From assembly GCA_028554755.1 (NCBI GenBank), contig JAPTOF010000020.1, forward strand, positions 7,383,001 through 7,447,000: a stretch of 64,000 nt of DNA, written 5' to 3'. The first letter of the stretch is position 1. Each line of letters starts with the position of its first letter. Position numbers and translations under genes: made by a program. This DNA comes from Cordia subcordata. Its lineage: Eukaryota > Streptophyta > Magnoliopsida > Boraginales > Cordiaceae. The notes under the pieces were generated by a model. The model worked only from the letters and a program-made list of their open reading frames with translations. It did no database searches and was not told the origin of the DNA. This document shows positions 45,402 to 57,215 of the stretch, in pieces.

Positions 45402-45841
45402 TGTTATGAAATTAGGACATGTAACACACTCACGTAGTTGAATTAAAACAACAATAACGAGAAAAGGCACACACAAATAAATGTGGTTCGACCCTTTGCC
45501 TATGTCTATGAAAACCTCCATTAGATAGAAAAGAAGATTACAACCCAAGTGATTTTTTGCAATGCCCAAAAAGTCTCAACCCTCTCTCACAGTATTCTTA
45601 CAATGGCTCTCTCTCTCTCTCTCTCTCTCAATCTAGACCTATTGCAAGACACACACCTTACAACTAATATAAAAGTCCAACTTATAGAGGAGACTTCCTT
45701 GTCTTCTAAGAGAAGGGTTTATTAATCTATCAATCCTCTCATAATTAAGATTTTTACTACAACTAAAATTTTAACTCTTATTAAGACTCTTTTCTATTTT
45801 CAATATGGGCTTAGACTTAGCACTTAAGTCACAGCTCAACA
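45402..45841 (-). repeat. 3' LTR (minus orientation), 440 bp
   Basis: Plus-strand edges TGTTATGAAATTAGG and CACAGCTCAACA. Shares long blocks with the other LTR, such as CAATCTAGACCTATTGCAAG and ATCTATCAATCCTCTCATAA. It has a longer (CT)n run than its partner. Confidence 0.93.
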
Positions 45842-45853
45842 AATTCCTCCCTT
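45842..45853 (-). other. Polypurine tract
   Basis: AAGGGAGGAATT on the minus strand directly abuts the 3' LTR start, the expected position for plus-strand priming. Confidence 0.85.
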
Positions 45854-46037
45854 GGCGAGAAGTGCCAAGAATCTCCACAGTAGACAAGAACATCACTCTT
45901 CTCTTCTTCTAATCCTTCACTCGAGCTTCTTCATACTTGTCGCATTCATCTTTCAGCGCAATGCATCCCTCCAAGTAGCACACGTGCTTCTCGTTCTTCC
46001 TTCCTTTAAGAACTAGCTCTTTTTCACGATACAGTTT

Positions 46038-46307
46038 TCAATAGTCACCTTCGCCAATGTACTTATACCCTCTTGATGCTAACTCACCCACCAAAATCAT
46101 GTGAGACACACAAAAAGGCACATACCTCACATTAGAGACGATCTTGATACTACCATTGTTGAGCCTCAAGCGAACTCTCCAAATGCTTGCAACCCTCATC
46201 TTCTGATTGTTCCCAACAATAATGTATCCAAGCCTCTTACCCAAAAACAAAGTGTTGAAACTAGCTCTATCATTACAAATGTGAAACATTCCTGCTAAAT
46301 CCAACAC
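46038..46307 (-). pseudogene. Copia protease remnant
   Basis: Part of the gag-pol frame of the LTR element. It matches the Copia aspartic protease region (LDxxxxFHIC, GNN, VRYVP). The catalytic Asp-Ser-Gly is changed: the sequence reads LDLAGMFHIC, so Ser-Gly is lost. Frame continues with stops and shifts towards 45900 and no integrase follows. Not functional. Confidence 0.85.
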
Positions 46308-46474
46308 CTAGTCAATTCTCTTTCTCGAGCCTTTTGTAACATCCCCACTTACCGCCATCAAACAATTCTCACTACCATCACTATCATCACTCTCAACTAG
46401 GTTCGCAGAGTCTTCGCCATAAACCTTCTCCTTGCCATTAGATCTCTACTCTCTAAGGCTTTTCATGTCCTCCC

Positions 46475-46711
46475 TTAATCTAGGACATCCTGGTTGGATA
46501 TAGCCCTTATCTTTGTAGTAGTAGCACTCTCGATCGTCTTTCCCATCCCGAGCTTGACTTTTGATCTCAATCTATCTCTGCGAGAATTCCTTCTTCCAGA
46601 ACTTCTCCCTCGATTCGAACCTTCAACAGTTAGCACTTGATCTCCACTAGGCGCACTACTTCTTTCCAACATCCTCGCATTCTCTCTCAAGAGTGCAGTT
46701 ACTTCATTCAA
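46475..46711 (-). pseudogene. Copia gag, nucleocapsid part, degenerate
   Basis: Basic, Arg/Ser-rich stretch of gag upstream of a zinc knuckle. The knuckle (about 46488-46535) reads CYYYKDKGYIQPGC in the adjoining frame: the spacing of C-x2-C-x4-H-x4-C is kept but the second Cys and the His are both Tyr. Confidence 0.8.
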
Positions 46712-46848
46712 CTCGAGAGTTCTCTTCTCAATGAGGATTGATTACACGAATGACTTGTACGACTTCGGCAAGGAAGATAGTAGGATGAGTGCCTATTCTT
46801 CATCCTTAATTCTCTTGTTAGACTCCTCAACGCTTATGAGCTTCATCG

Positions 46849-47253
46849 TTAACTCATTGAATTTGTTGATGTGATCTTGCATGATGGTTCCTTCTTCCAT
46901 ATTGAACGAGTAGGCTCCATCCTCAAACATAATCGATTGATGATCGACTTCGACTCAGAAATGTTCTCCAACTTGTTGAACACACCGCTCACTGTCGTGT
47001 CATCAATCACATGACATTTAATTTGTGGTGCTAAAGTCAATCGAATTGTACTTACGACTTTTCTCTGTAAGGACTTCCATTTATTATTGTTGACTTCGTC
47101 CAGTTTCACTTCTTCCAGGACTTCATCAAGACCTTGCTGCACCAAAAGGTCCTTAATAGTATTCCTCCACAAGTTGAAGTTTATGTTCCCATCGAACATT
47201 GGAATTTCAAACTTCGTACCGGTCGTCATCATGACTTCTATGCACAAATTCAC
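46849..47253 (-). pseudogene. Copia gag N-terminal part
   Basis: Begins after the leader with KFEIPMFDGNINFNLWR and DLLVQQGLDEVLEE, the usual start of plant Copia gag (UBN2/DUF4219-like). Met near 47230 is the likely start. The frame breaks after about 110 residues. Confidence 0.88.
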
Positions 47254-47638
47254 TCAAACTCAACAATCCAGTAAGAATTTGGCAAAACTGACCCCAAAAT
47301 CAGATTCAGGACATCGAAAAACAATAGAGAGACCCTCGGTCAATTCGGGAAACCCCTAAAACCCCTCAATCAATGTTGGTCAAACACTCTATTTGATTTT
47401 TTTACCACAAACTCACAAAACTTGACCTACTTGTATCTCACAGTCCAACCGCTAGATCGTTGTGAAATTTTAGCAGCTTACTCTTCTCACCGCAAGAAAC
47501 ACATAGAAATAAACGGATTGTCGATCGGAATCCAAAAAGGCCTCCAAATGTGACCAGCAAATTTGCAAATTTTTTAACTCCTCTTTGGCGTCTTTTTTTT
47601 TCATTTTTCGTGCAAGCTAGCGTCCTCCCTCCAACTTA

Positions 47639-47650
47639 GCTCTAATACCA
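47639..47650 (-). other. Primer binding site, tRNA-iMet type
   Basis: TGGTATTAGAGC on the minus strand, two bases inside the 5' LTR; one change from the standard plant TGGTATCAGAGC complementary to initiator tRNA-Met. Confidence 0.92.
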
Positions 47651-47652
47651 CT

Positions 47653-48076
47653 TGTTAGGAAATTAAGAGACGTAACACACACTCATGCAACGAAAATTAA
47701 AGCATAAATAATGAGAAAAACCAGATAAAAATAAATGTGGTTCAGGCATTTGTCTACATCCACAAAAGCCTCCACTAAATAAAAAAAGAGTATAAGTGAC
47801 TTTTTGTACGGCCTAAAAAGTCTAAATCCTCACTCACAATATTCTTACAATGGTTCTCTCTCTCAATCTAGACCTATTGCAAGACACACACCTTACAATT
47901 AATACAAGAGCCCTATTTATAGAGGAGGTTTCCTTATCCTCCAAAACAAGGGTTTCTTAATCTATCAATCCTCTCATAATTAAGACTTTTACCATAACTA
48001 GAATTTTGACTTTCATTAAGACTCTTTTCTATTTTCAATATAGATTTGGGCTTAACATCTGAGCCACAACCCGACA
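47653..48076 (-). repeat. 5' LTR (minus orientation), 424 bp
   Basis: Plus-strand edges TGTTAGGAAATTAAG and CACAACCCGACA. Same order of shared blocks as 45402-45841, with point differences and small indels throughout. Confidence 0.93.
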
Positions 48077-48081
48077 AAGAC

Positions 48082-50837
48082 TTAATAAAATCAGTCAATA
48101 AACAAGTCTATTATCAAATAGATAATATTAAAAATTTTAGTTTTATATATTAAAGAAAAAAGATAAAAAGCATCTTATTTAACAAAACTTAATCTCAGAG
48201 ATATGTGTGAGTCAAATTTAATCTAACTTTTTTTCCTAGCTCAATGTATAACCTTTTACAATGAGTTAACATTTAAAAATGTAAAATAAAAAATAAAATG
48301 TTAGAGATAATAAAAAATTAAATAGCTCATTATATTAGATAAACAATAAAAATACTGTCTGACATAAGATATTATTTGGTAACATTTTCTCCTTTCTTGC
48401 TCTTCAGTCTAGCTAGCAGCTAGGGCCATTTGAAAAGAGAGAAAACAATAAACAAAAAGCAATGTGTTGACAGCTTCACGTGATAGGAAAACTGACCTAT
48501 TGAGCCCTAACTAGTATGAGCCCAACTCTAGAGGAACCTATGAGAAGGACAATTATTTGAAGCAATATTAAACCCACTTTAATTTGTCTCCAGTAAAAGC
48601 ATGCAACTTTGACCAGCTACTTTTATGTCTCCTTCCAAATACAAAATTGAATATCATCCCCTCGCTTCCCACCCCCTCCCGCCCCCCCCCCCCCCCAAAC
48701 AACAAAAAATAAAAAGAAAAAAGAAAAAAGAAAAAAGAAAAAAAGAAAAAGAAAAACCCCAAATGCATAAGCAAAACTACTAATTTCTATGTATTTCACA
48801 ATGGGAGGTATCCCAGTTTTCTATCAAATGGGTTTAGCTTACATTCATTTGTAATTGGATGTGTTTTCTTTCTTGTAGCTTTGAGGTTTTCTTGTCTATT
48901 CTTTATCTGCTATTTCTTCCCATGTTTTTATTCATGTTTGAGTAATAGTATTATCTTATTTATGACTTTGATAAATTTATTTTTATAAATGGTTGGTGTT
49001 GTCAACCATTGCATTTCTTAGGAGTAAAATAAGAGGTTCAACTTCATGGGCCCCTCCTACTTGTATCTCTTTGCTTTCATTTATAAAATCTTTTAAAAGT
49101 GTTGCCTCCCTTTCCTCAATTAAAAGAAATAAGAAACTACCCCCTCCAAAACAAGAAGAGAATAGTGAAGAAGAAACAATAGGAAGTTTGTTGGAATATA
49201 ATATTCTTATTTTAATTAGAGCTAGCTAATTTATTGGTTGTCTTTTAATTTAAATTTGTTATTCTAATATTTGTTTGATTCTACAGTTATTGATTATCAT
49301 TGTGAAATCCCTGCTGTCGATTTTATTTCCACCACTTTGAATGAGAAAAAAGAATGAAATGATAGCGGTCCTAACTAGCACGAACATGTTAAGAAGGTGA
49401 AGTTAATAATATCACAATAAAGAATTCGAATCTCCCTCATAATATTATAAGGGTATGAGGGCATATAAATTTCGAAAATTACCCACTTTCTCTCCCACTC
49501 TTTTTAACGATTCATTGCATCTTCATATATAAATCCAGAGAATTACGTATGCGTATAAAGCTCAACAAAATTATTTAGCCTATATCTACCTGAAAGATCA
49601 GCTTAAACTAATTAATAAATCATTTTACACAGATTAAGATACCCATACCATCCCGGTCCGACATCCAAGTCGAGTTATATGTACTCAACATCCATTTTAC
49701 AAAACTTATACGATTGCTTAAATGCTAAGCCCAAAGAGGTGGATTAAGGTGGGCATGCCTATAATAGTTTTAGCCTGAGGAGCCCAATAAAGCATTCTAT
49801 ATCGACAATGAAATCATAAACTCTTCCTTTCTATATAGCTTTGCAAATGGAACTTATTTGCTTCAAAATTATTGATGTAAGAAGTGACACAGAATCTTAT
49901 AAAGTGTATATACTTGCTAGTGATTTTTGTTTTGCAAATTGAAAGAAGCGCTTTTCAGTTTTAGGTTCCTCTTTCGAATCCTTTATTCTTTTTTGTTATA
50001 TTTGGTTTTGGTATGTATATACTATGTAGATTTGGAATGTCATACTAAAAAATTCACCTAAGTCATGAAGGAAAAATAAAAAACCACATAAGCAAATAAT
50101 TAATAATATTACTTAACGGTGTGTAAAAAATTAATTTTTTTCTAAATTCAAGCCCTTTAATTAAAAGTTTTAAAGTTTAGACCCTTAATTTCATATTTTG
50201 CAAAGTTCATTCCTTAAAACTATTTGCCATTTTCACATGTATTTTTGTGAGTTTAAAAGTATTAATTTGTTTGACCTTTTTTAAGAAAGTTTTTAAATAA
50301 AAAATCAAAATTAGAAAATTTTGAAAATAAAAAATCTCTAAATCTGAGTTTTTCCCCAAAAAAAGAAAAGAGCATTTTGCAAAGTTGTTTTTCTTTTTTC
50401 TTTTTTCCTTTTTTTTTTCTAGAAAACAAAAGCAGCTTTACAAGTTCTTTTTTCTTTTCTTGGTCAACTAGCTTTATAAGTTCACAAGTACTCATATTTC
50501 ACTAGTAACATCCTCAATTGAGACCTTAATGTAAATGGGAAATTGCTACCGATTCTCCCAAAAAAAAAAAAAAAAACAGAGAGAGAGAACTAGCTTTACA
50601 GGTTCAAGTCTTCAAAAATCTGTGCATTAAGATATTTAACAAAAGAGTGCTAATACTCTGAATGTGTGATTTATTATAGACAATTTTTTCCTTGAGCTTA
50701 GGAAATTGTGATAGAGAAGTATATGTAGACGACCTTCCAGCTAGGGTCTCATTGTGTATGAATTCAATAAATGTTTGGGCTAATGGGAATATTTCAGCCC
50801 CATTATATATGCAATGCATTCCATCTTACATTCGTGG
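48082..50837. other. Long spacer, no gene seen
   Basis: AT-rich spacer with a run of 15 C at 48682-48696 followed by an A/G-rich tract. A 78-codon plus-strand frame at 48993-49229 (WAPPTCISLLSFIKSF...LPPPKQEENSEEE) starts at a non-ATG codon and has no recognised family; it could be a lone exon. A B-box-like GAATTCGAATCTCC near 49421 may be a SINE relic. Confidence 0.4.
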
Positions 50838-51046
50838 GTAGGACTTGTTTGAAATTTTTTTTTTTAAGTACATTATTTATGCAATAATTATTTAGTTTGA
50901 TTTTTTTTTAAAAAAAATTTAGAATTATTTAAAAGAATTCAAATACTGTTTTTTTTCTGAAATCAAAATTTTTAACTTTTTAAAAAATATTTTTTAAAAA
51001 ATTATTAAAAAAATGTTTTTAAAGAAATTCAACCCAAACGTGCCTT
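50838..51046. mobile_element. T/A-rich MITE
   Basis: Left AGGACTTGTTTGAAATTT and right, reversed, AGGCACGTTTGGGTTGAATT are imperfect inverted ends around strongly self-complementary T/A-rich sequence. Same type as 33366-33592; no clear target duplication. Confidence 0.55.
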
Positions 51047-54000
51047 TACTTGTTTCTAGTGGTTTCGGGCAACTACTATTGGTGCATAGATAGGATTTGG
51101 CCGTTGTTCTGCTGGAATGTGGGCCGGCATTGCCTCTCGTCGTCATAACTCGTATGTATCGTGTTTGGGCTACGGAGGCTTCTTTAAGTTCTGGCCTTTG
51201 GGGTATTAGGCCTGGCTCTGTTTGCTACTGTCAAATGTTTGCTGTTTGAGTTTGGCCCAACTGTCTGCTTTTTTTTTTTTTTTTTTTTCCTACCCACCAC
51301 TTTCAACTAACTCCTCGATCCAAGTCATCACTCCTGGAATGATTATGTTTAACCATTTAAGCTACTCTTTAAACTCCAACTATGTGCTTTTGCATATATG
51401 GCCCTACTTTTCTTTTCTTTTGCTTTTTTTTTTTTGGTGAATATACGAGCCTATGTGTTTCTTCATTTTTTCTTAAACCAAGCCTCTCCTTTTCTCTGTG
51501 TTTTTTTTTTATTTTTCTTAAACCAATCCTCTCTCTTCTAGGATTTGAACTTGAGTTTTTACTTTTGAAAAAGTAATTTTAGTCATTTGATTTACTCTGT
51601 GAATTCTTTGTCTATTTGTTTGGTTGTACTAAAGCTATACTTTCTTTGTTAAATTTTTTTGGGTCGACAACATGAAAAGATATTACAAACTAACCCATTT
51701 CCCTGAGAGGGAAATCAGAATGCACAAAGGCATCATAAACTTAAGAACTAAGGACATTTGAAATCGACTTGACGGTTAATGTACCTTGTTTGTTTAATGC
51801 AGTCTAATTTGTACGCAAACAATTTAAAAAATAAAAAATAAATGAAAAAAGAAGTTAGAAGAAGAAGAAAAGAGGCCGAAGTAGGATAAAATTGATTTCT
51901 ACAAAATGCAAATCATATTTGATAAAGACTACGAGAAGATCAAATATATTCAAGCCAATAGTATCAAATCCAATTAAAGTTATTTGCTGGTAACTCCAAA
52001 GTCAATATCAAATTTATGACTCTTGAATTGATTCAATTTATAATTAATAAAAAAAATACAAGGAGGGAAATTAAGAGATTCTTCAATAGACTTGTTTAAA
52101 ATGGATTTTTCACTTCCCATTTTAAGCAGAAGAAAATTCAGAGTAAAATTTAGATCTTCGCCAGACAATGGCACGCAAGAAAAAAAATAAAAAAAAGGAG
52201 TTGAACCTACCACAAATAAAACAAATTTGGTATAAATTCTTCAGACTTTCATTCATCCCGAAGACACAAATCTTGATATGAATGCTTCCACTCCCTAATA
52301 TTGTTGCGTTATTAAATTTATATAATCAATCTCATTTGATAAAATAAGATTCAATTTAATTTGATCGATCATCAATATCATATGTCCTATAATCAAATTA
52401 TAATCATGTGAGGTTAGGGGGAATTAGAAACACAAATTTGATAATTATTTTCATGAACAGAAAATGCTAACTACAAACTACACTATATACTAAAATTTTT
52501 ACCCAAAGCACCAGATGCATCCCTTCAAAACCAAATTGCTTCTAGTCGTTGCCATGTGGTATTTTTTTATTTTGGTGTGATCTTCCATTGTTTGCCACGT
52601 GAACCTTACTGTGCATGGTCATTCAACTGAACGCATAAAAAAGGTTTAGACCAAAAAATAAAATTTTATTATTTATTATGTACATATGAAAAATAAACAA
52701 ATTAATTTTTTTAATATTTATTTTTCTATTAATTTATTTACATTGTTAATTTATATGTGTAAGTTGATCTATATAAATTGACAAATAAATTAAATAGTTT
52801 TAAACAAAATAATAATATAAATTATTGTTAAGTTACTAACCAAATTATATCTTTAAAAATTAATTATTACAATAAAATTATTTATATAACTTCATAATAT
52901 TAAATTTATACCAATACTCGTATATCTCACCGGTCAAATGTTAATTATACAATTTATTACTCATATACTGAAAAATTCTATACCAAAGACTTAGTGATCA
53001 AATAATACGTCTCTCACCTTTAATGTGAATAGGTCTTAGGATCAATTTCTACTAAATACATATTGTAATTAGCTTTTGATTTCTTTTGAATTAATAAAAA
53101 AAAAAAAAGCTCTGTCGGCATTAATCAATTTGAGGAGTACGCAGTCGGAAAAATCCACAAGAGCTATATAAAAGTCTAACTACGTTGCATCTCTAAGATG
53201 TGGACTTTATCACGTACGACAAGGATCTCAATCAACTTAAATATCAACTTGCTTGTGTCTTTCTGCATTTAAAATTTTGATCGACTTCGCATGAAAATCC
53301 ACGAGTATTATAGACCTTGTGGTACAGTGCGTACTAATTGTCTCGTCTCGATTTGCATGTGGTGAGGGTGAGTCTAAACAATGGTGTACTATTTATCCAA
53401 TCGAGATTTAATAGTTGTGAACTATTTAATTGATACTGATGTTAATTAAAATAGGGAACATGTGACTATGGAGATTTTATGGCAGACCGGTACATATTTT
53501 AGTCAACATCTCTGTTTGGTAAGCAGATGTTTCGGCATCGAAGACAACAAGCATTTGACGTTGTCTCCATACTCACATGGTCCTTAGTGCTGTTCACTCG
53601 AATATTTTCTTTTTATTTCTCCTAAGTTCTGCAGTCATACACACATATGTATGTGTGCAATTTTTTTTTTACTTCAATACCCTTCACATTTGCGGTCTTC
53701 TCTAATTATTTTTCAAGTTGTGAAATTGGAGAAACTTTTTAATTATTTAAAAGCAGCAAGGAGGGAATAAAAGGTTGAAGGATAATTGGATAGAGAAATC
53801 CTCCTAGGAAGTTCTCCTTGATCTATACAAAGATTTGTATGGAAAATGAGAACTCAGATGGGGACAGGATTAGTTGTCAATGTAAGTACAAATGTATTCT
53901 TGAAAATAGTTATCAGTGTAGAGTTTGGAACATTGATGTTATATAGTCTTGTATAGCTTGCGATTAATTGATGTTATCTCAAGTTGAATCAAATAAAGTA

Positions 54001-54680
54001 AAACACTTATCTTGCCTAGCCAAGAAATAATTTTTTAAACAATATTGGATTCCGTCGAAGTGGAAACTTTTAGTATTTTTACATGGGTTTCGATCCTCGT
54101 CTATTTTTATCCTCTCAAATATATAGGAGGGATAATCTCAATCATTTATACAAGACTAAACTAATTTAAGACTTTTTATTTTAAATTTAAATTCTTTATC
54201 CATATATTTCTTGTCTCTTTTTGTTTTAAAATATAAGGTTAAGATTAATAATTTTATGTGAATGGTTGAGATTATCCCTCTTGTATACTAGAGGAAAAAA
54301 ATGGGAGAATTTAAATTCGTTTTTTTCATGGTTGATAATTGGGGGTGAAGATCCTCTTCTAACTTTTCTTTTAGTCCTAACTTTCTATCTAAAAATTTAA
54401 AGTCTCAACTATGTACTTCATCTATCAACAAATCTTCACTATTGATTTAAATATCGCACCCCTACCAAAAATAATTTCTAATGCTCATTTCTCATACTTT
54501 TTTTTTTATTTAAATCAATGGTAAAGATTATTTTGTTATATGAAATATATAATTGAGATTTTGAGTTAGAAAGTAAGGATCAAATAAGAGTTAAGAGAAG
54601 ATCTTCGTCCGATAATTGATGCTATAGTTGGTAACTTTACAAATGTAGAGAAAATATTTAAAGCTGAATAATTTATTATC
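51047..54680. other. Long spacer, no gene seen
   Basis: A GC-balanced patch at 51060-51240 shows no convincing frame. The rest is AT-rich with T-runs near 51271 and 51430. Nothing recognisable. Confidence 0.45.
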
Positions 54681-57086
54681 ATTAAATTTCTAAATATATG
54701 AAAACGGGTATATGGAACATCTCATTGATATGACAACTACTAGTGGCCATTAAGTGCAAAGACATGTCCCGGTTGTAAAACAAGCATAACACATAAATCA
54801 CAGGACCCCAGACGGTCAATTTTACCAAGAAAAAGTAACCCAAAAAGGATTGGAAGAGACGTAAACACTTGAAAGAAAAGCAGAAGCAAAGCTCACAAAA
54901 TTCCGAAAGGGGCCAGCTGTAAACCCGCAAGTTCAGAGAATGCGAACATTGAACGGCACACAATCTTACATTGTTATCGTCAGACATCATTGGATCTCCA
55001 AAACCCCACCAACCACTAATAAGTGTGGGCTTGTTTAGATTGATCTTTTCTAAAAAAAATTTTTTTGAAACAAACGTTTCCATTTTTAGTCAATTAGATG
55101 GAGGGGGATGCAAAAATGAGAGGCGAGGTTCTTCCAAATCTCGACGAGTGCAAGAGAAAGCTAGAGCACAATAAAGGTTTCACAATACAACATATTCACA
55201 GATAAGCAAACAAGAATACAGATTGATTAACAAATTATGGCCGATACTCAAATACTCAAAGATCCACCTGAGCATTTAAAATTCGCTTCTTGGAGAAGAG
55301 TTACTAAGAGCATATCTCATAGAATGATTGTGATTTAGGTTTTTGGCTTAGCCTCTATGTTTAAAAATATTACATTTAAAAAAAATCATATAATTTTGAT
55401 TTTTTAATTAGTCAAATATTTACTACCAAAAAATATATTTTTTATTAAAAAATATTCTTCAATGAAAAAAATTAATCCGAACAAACCCTAAACCTTACCC
55501 CATCCACGGCCCACACGCACACACAAATAAACACAGACACCCACACCACGCTGGTGCCCACCTATGGATCACAGACTTGTAGGCAACAACAAAGCAAAGG
55601 GATCTTTTCCATTTGGTTACAAACCAACAACATAGGATAAGTGAAACACATCAGTTATCTAACTTGGCAATTGGCAATACTGGCAATGGTAGCAGATACC
55701 ACATATGATGATGCGCATTTGTGACTGTACAATGATGAGGATATTCCAATTAAAATCGAGCTTACATAAAACGGCGATGAATTGATAAAATAATTTTGAT
55801 AATTTATAATTATTAAATTTTACTTGTAAGCTCAATTTTCATTTCAGTAAGTTTTAAGTGTAAAACTTTCTCCCTCTAGGTCTTTTTTTTTAATTTTTCT
55901 ATTTTCTTTAATAATTGCACATTATATCGAAACATTCTTATTTTCTACAGCATTATATTTTGGACCTATTTAATTCGACTTTTTTTGTCCAAAAAATACT
56001 TTCTATAAAAATAACTTTTTTCTAATAGATATTTGAACTAAATTTAAAAAAAAATCGAAATTCTTTTAAAAAAAATTAAATTGGGCTTTTCGCAGACCAA
56101 GAGTTGAAGCTTCTAAAAATACTTATATTTTTAAAAATACTAACCACTTTAAAAGTTATTTCGGACACATATTTTGTACTCGACTCCTAGCCCCTATATA
56201 ATGCGGAAATTGAACAACGAAAAGAATAAGAATCACGTAAATAGAATTAAGAAAACAAAGTAAACAGTTTAATCAATCATTATTTTTTTAAACACATAAC
56301 ACATAATAGATACACATACTTTAAAAAAAAAAAAAAGTGTACAACAATTTCATACATTTAGTATTAAGTTTCTTCTATTACATCGTAAAGCTCTGGAGAT
56401 ATTTTAGTATCTTAAATTTTTTGTTTATTTTGAGGAAATTGATTTTAACCAGCAGACAATATATAAAATCAGAACTCTAAAAGGTAAATATATAGAAATC
56501 CAAAATTCCTCATTTCTTAGCCATATCACATGTGTATTACTAATCAAGCCACAATAATAATAAAGGAAGACAAATATTCCACAGCCCAAATTAAAGAAAA
56601 TTACATAACCCACTAACCCTACTTTACAGTTTTACACTCTCAATCTCAGTTGCTCACGCTTTAGCCGTCTCACTAGTGCTTTCACTCCTAAAAGAATTAC
56701 TTTTTTAGTTTCTCTCTCTCTCACATGACTTTAACATCGATTAGTCTCTTGTTTCCTTTACGAGAAAAACAATATCTCAAGTTTGGCTTTTGGGATTGTA
56801 ATCATATTTAATCTAATTATAATATTTTGCACCTAGGCAGCATATTGGTGGAACGAGAGGCATTTCTTACACAACATTATATCATGTGAACTAGCAGTGT
56901 AATTGAAGTTATTTAAACTTTAAAAGGTAAAATGCACGTATTTGGCTTAGAAAGACCATTTCTTTCAATACTAACTTTAATGTGCATTTGCAGATGAGAT
57001 CAAATCTTTCTAAAATAGACGTTGATCTACACTATTAACTCACATCCATAACAAAAACAAAAGCATGTAATTACAAAATCTAACGC

Positions 57087-57089
<3 letters not shown>
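54681..57089. other. Spacer upstream of the aspartyl protease gene
   Basis: A 133-codon minus-strand frame (54682-55083) is open but its start lies in a T/A-rich MITE-like block (about 55028-55085) and it has no known motif, so I do not call it. Similar MITE-like blocks lie at about 55335-55497 and 55970-56165. Confidence 0.45.

Positions 57090-57144
<55 letters not shown>
57090..57144. repeat. (CT)n microsatellite in protease promoter or leader
   Basis: About 27 uninterrupted CT units ending 72 bp before the start codon, followed by more CTCT-rich leader. Such CT tracts are common in plant core promoters and 5' UTRs. Confidence 0.95.
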
Positions 57145-57147
<3 letters not shown>

Positions 57148-57215
57148 CATTAAAATCTCTCTCCGCTGTACCTCTCTTTCTCTCTGGGGTGTTTGTAACA
57201 TAGAGTTGCATCACA

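Larger units (their letters stand above)
45402..48076 (-). mobile_element. Copia-type LTR retrotransposon, internally deleted, 2675 bp
   Basis: Two diverged direct repeats (45402-45841 and 47653-48076) both run TG...CA. On the minus strand the element reads 5' LTR (right), primer site TGGTATTAGAGC two bases inside, gag, a partial protease, a purine tract, then 3' LTR (left). Flanks AAGAT (45397-45401) and AAGAC (48077-48081) are a 5-bp duplication with one mismatch. Integrase, reverse transcriptase and RNase H are missing: only about 1.8 kb lies between the LTRs. LTR divergence is considerable by eye, so the insertion is old. Confidence 0.93.

Noticed and set aside
48568..48774. Phe/Gly-rich minus-strand frame
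   Set aside because: It is a reading of the poly-C run and neighbouring A/G tract.
54682..55083. 133-codon minus-strand frame
   Set aside because: Its start lies in a T/A-rich MITE-like block, it has no known motif, and composition is like spacer.
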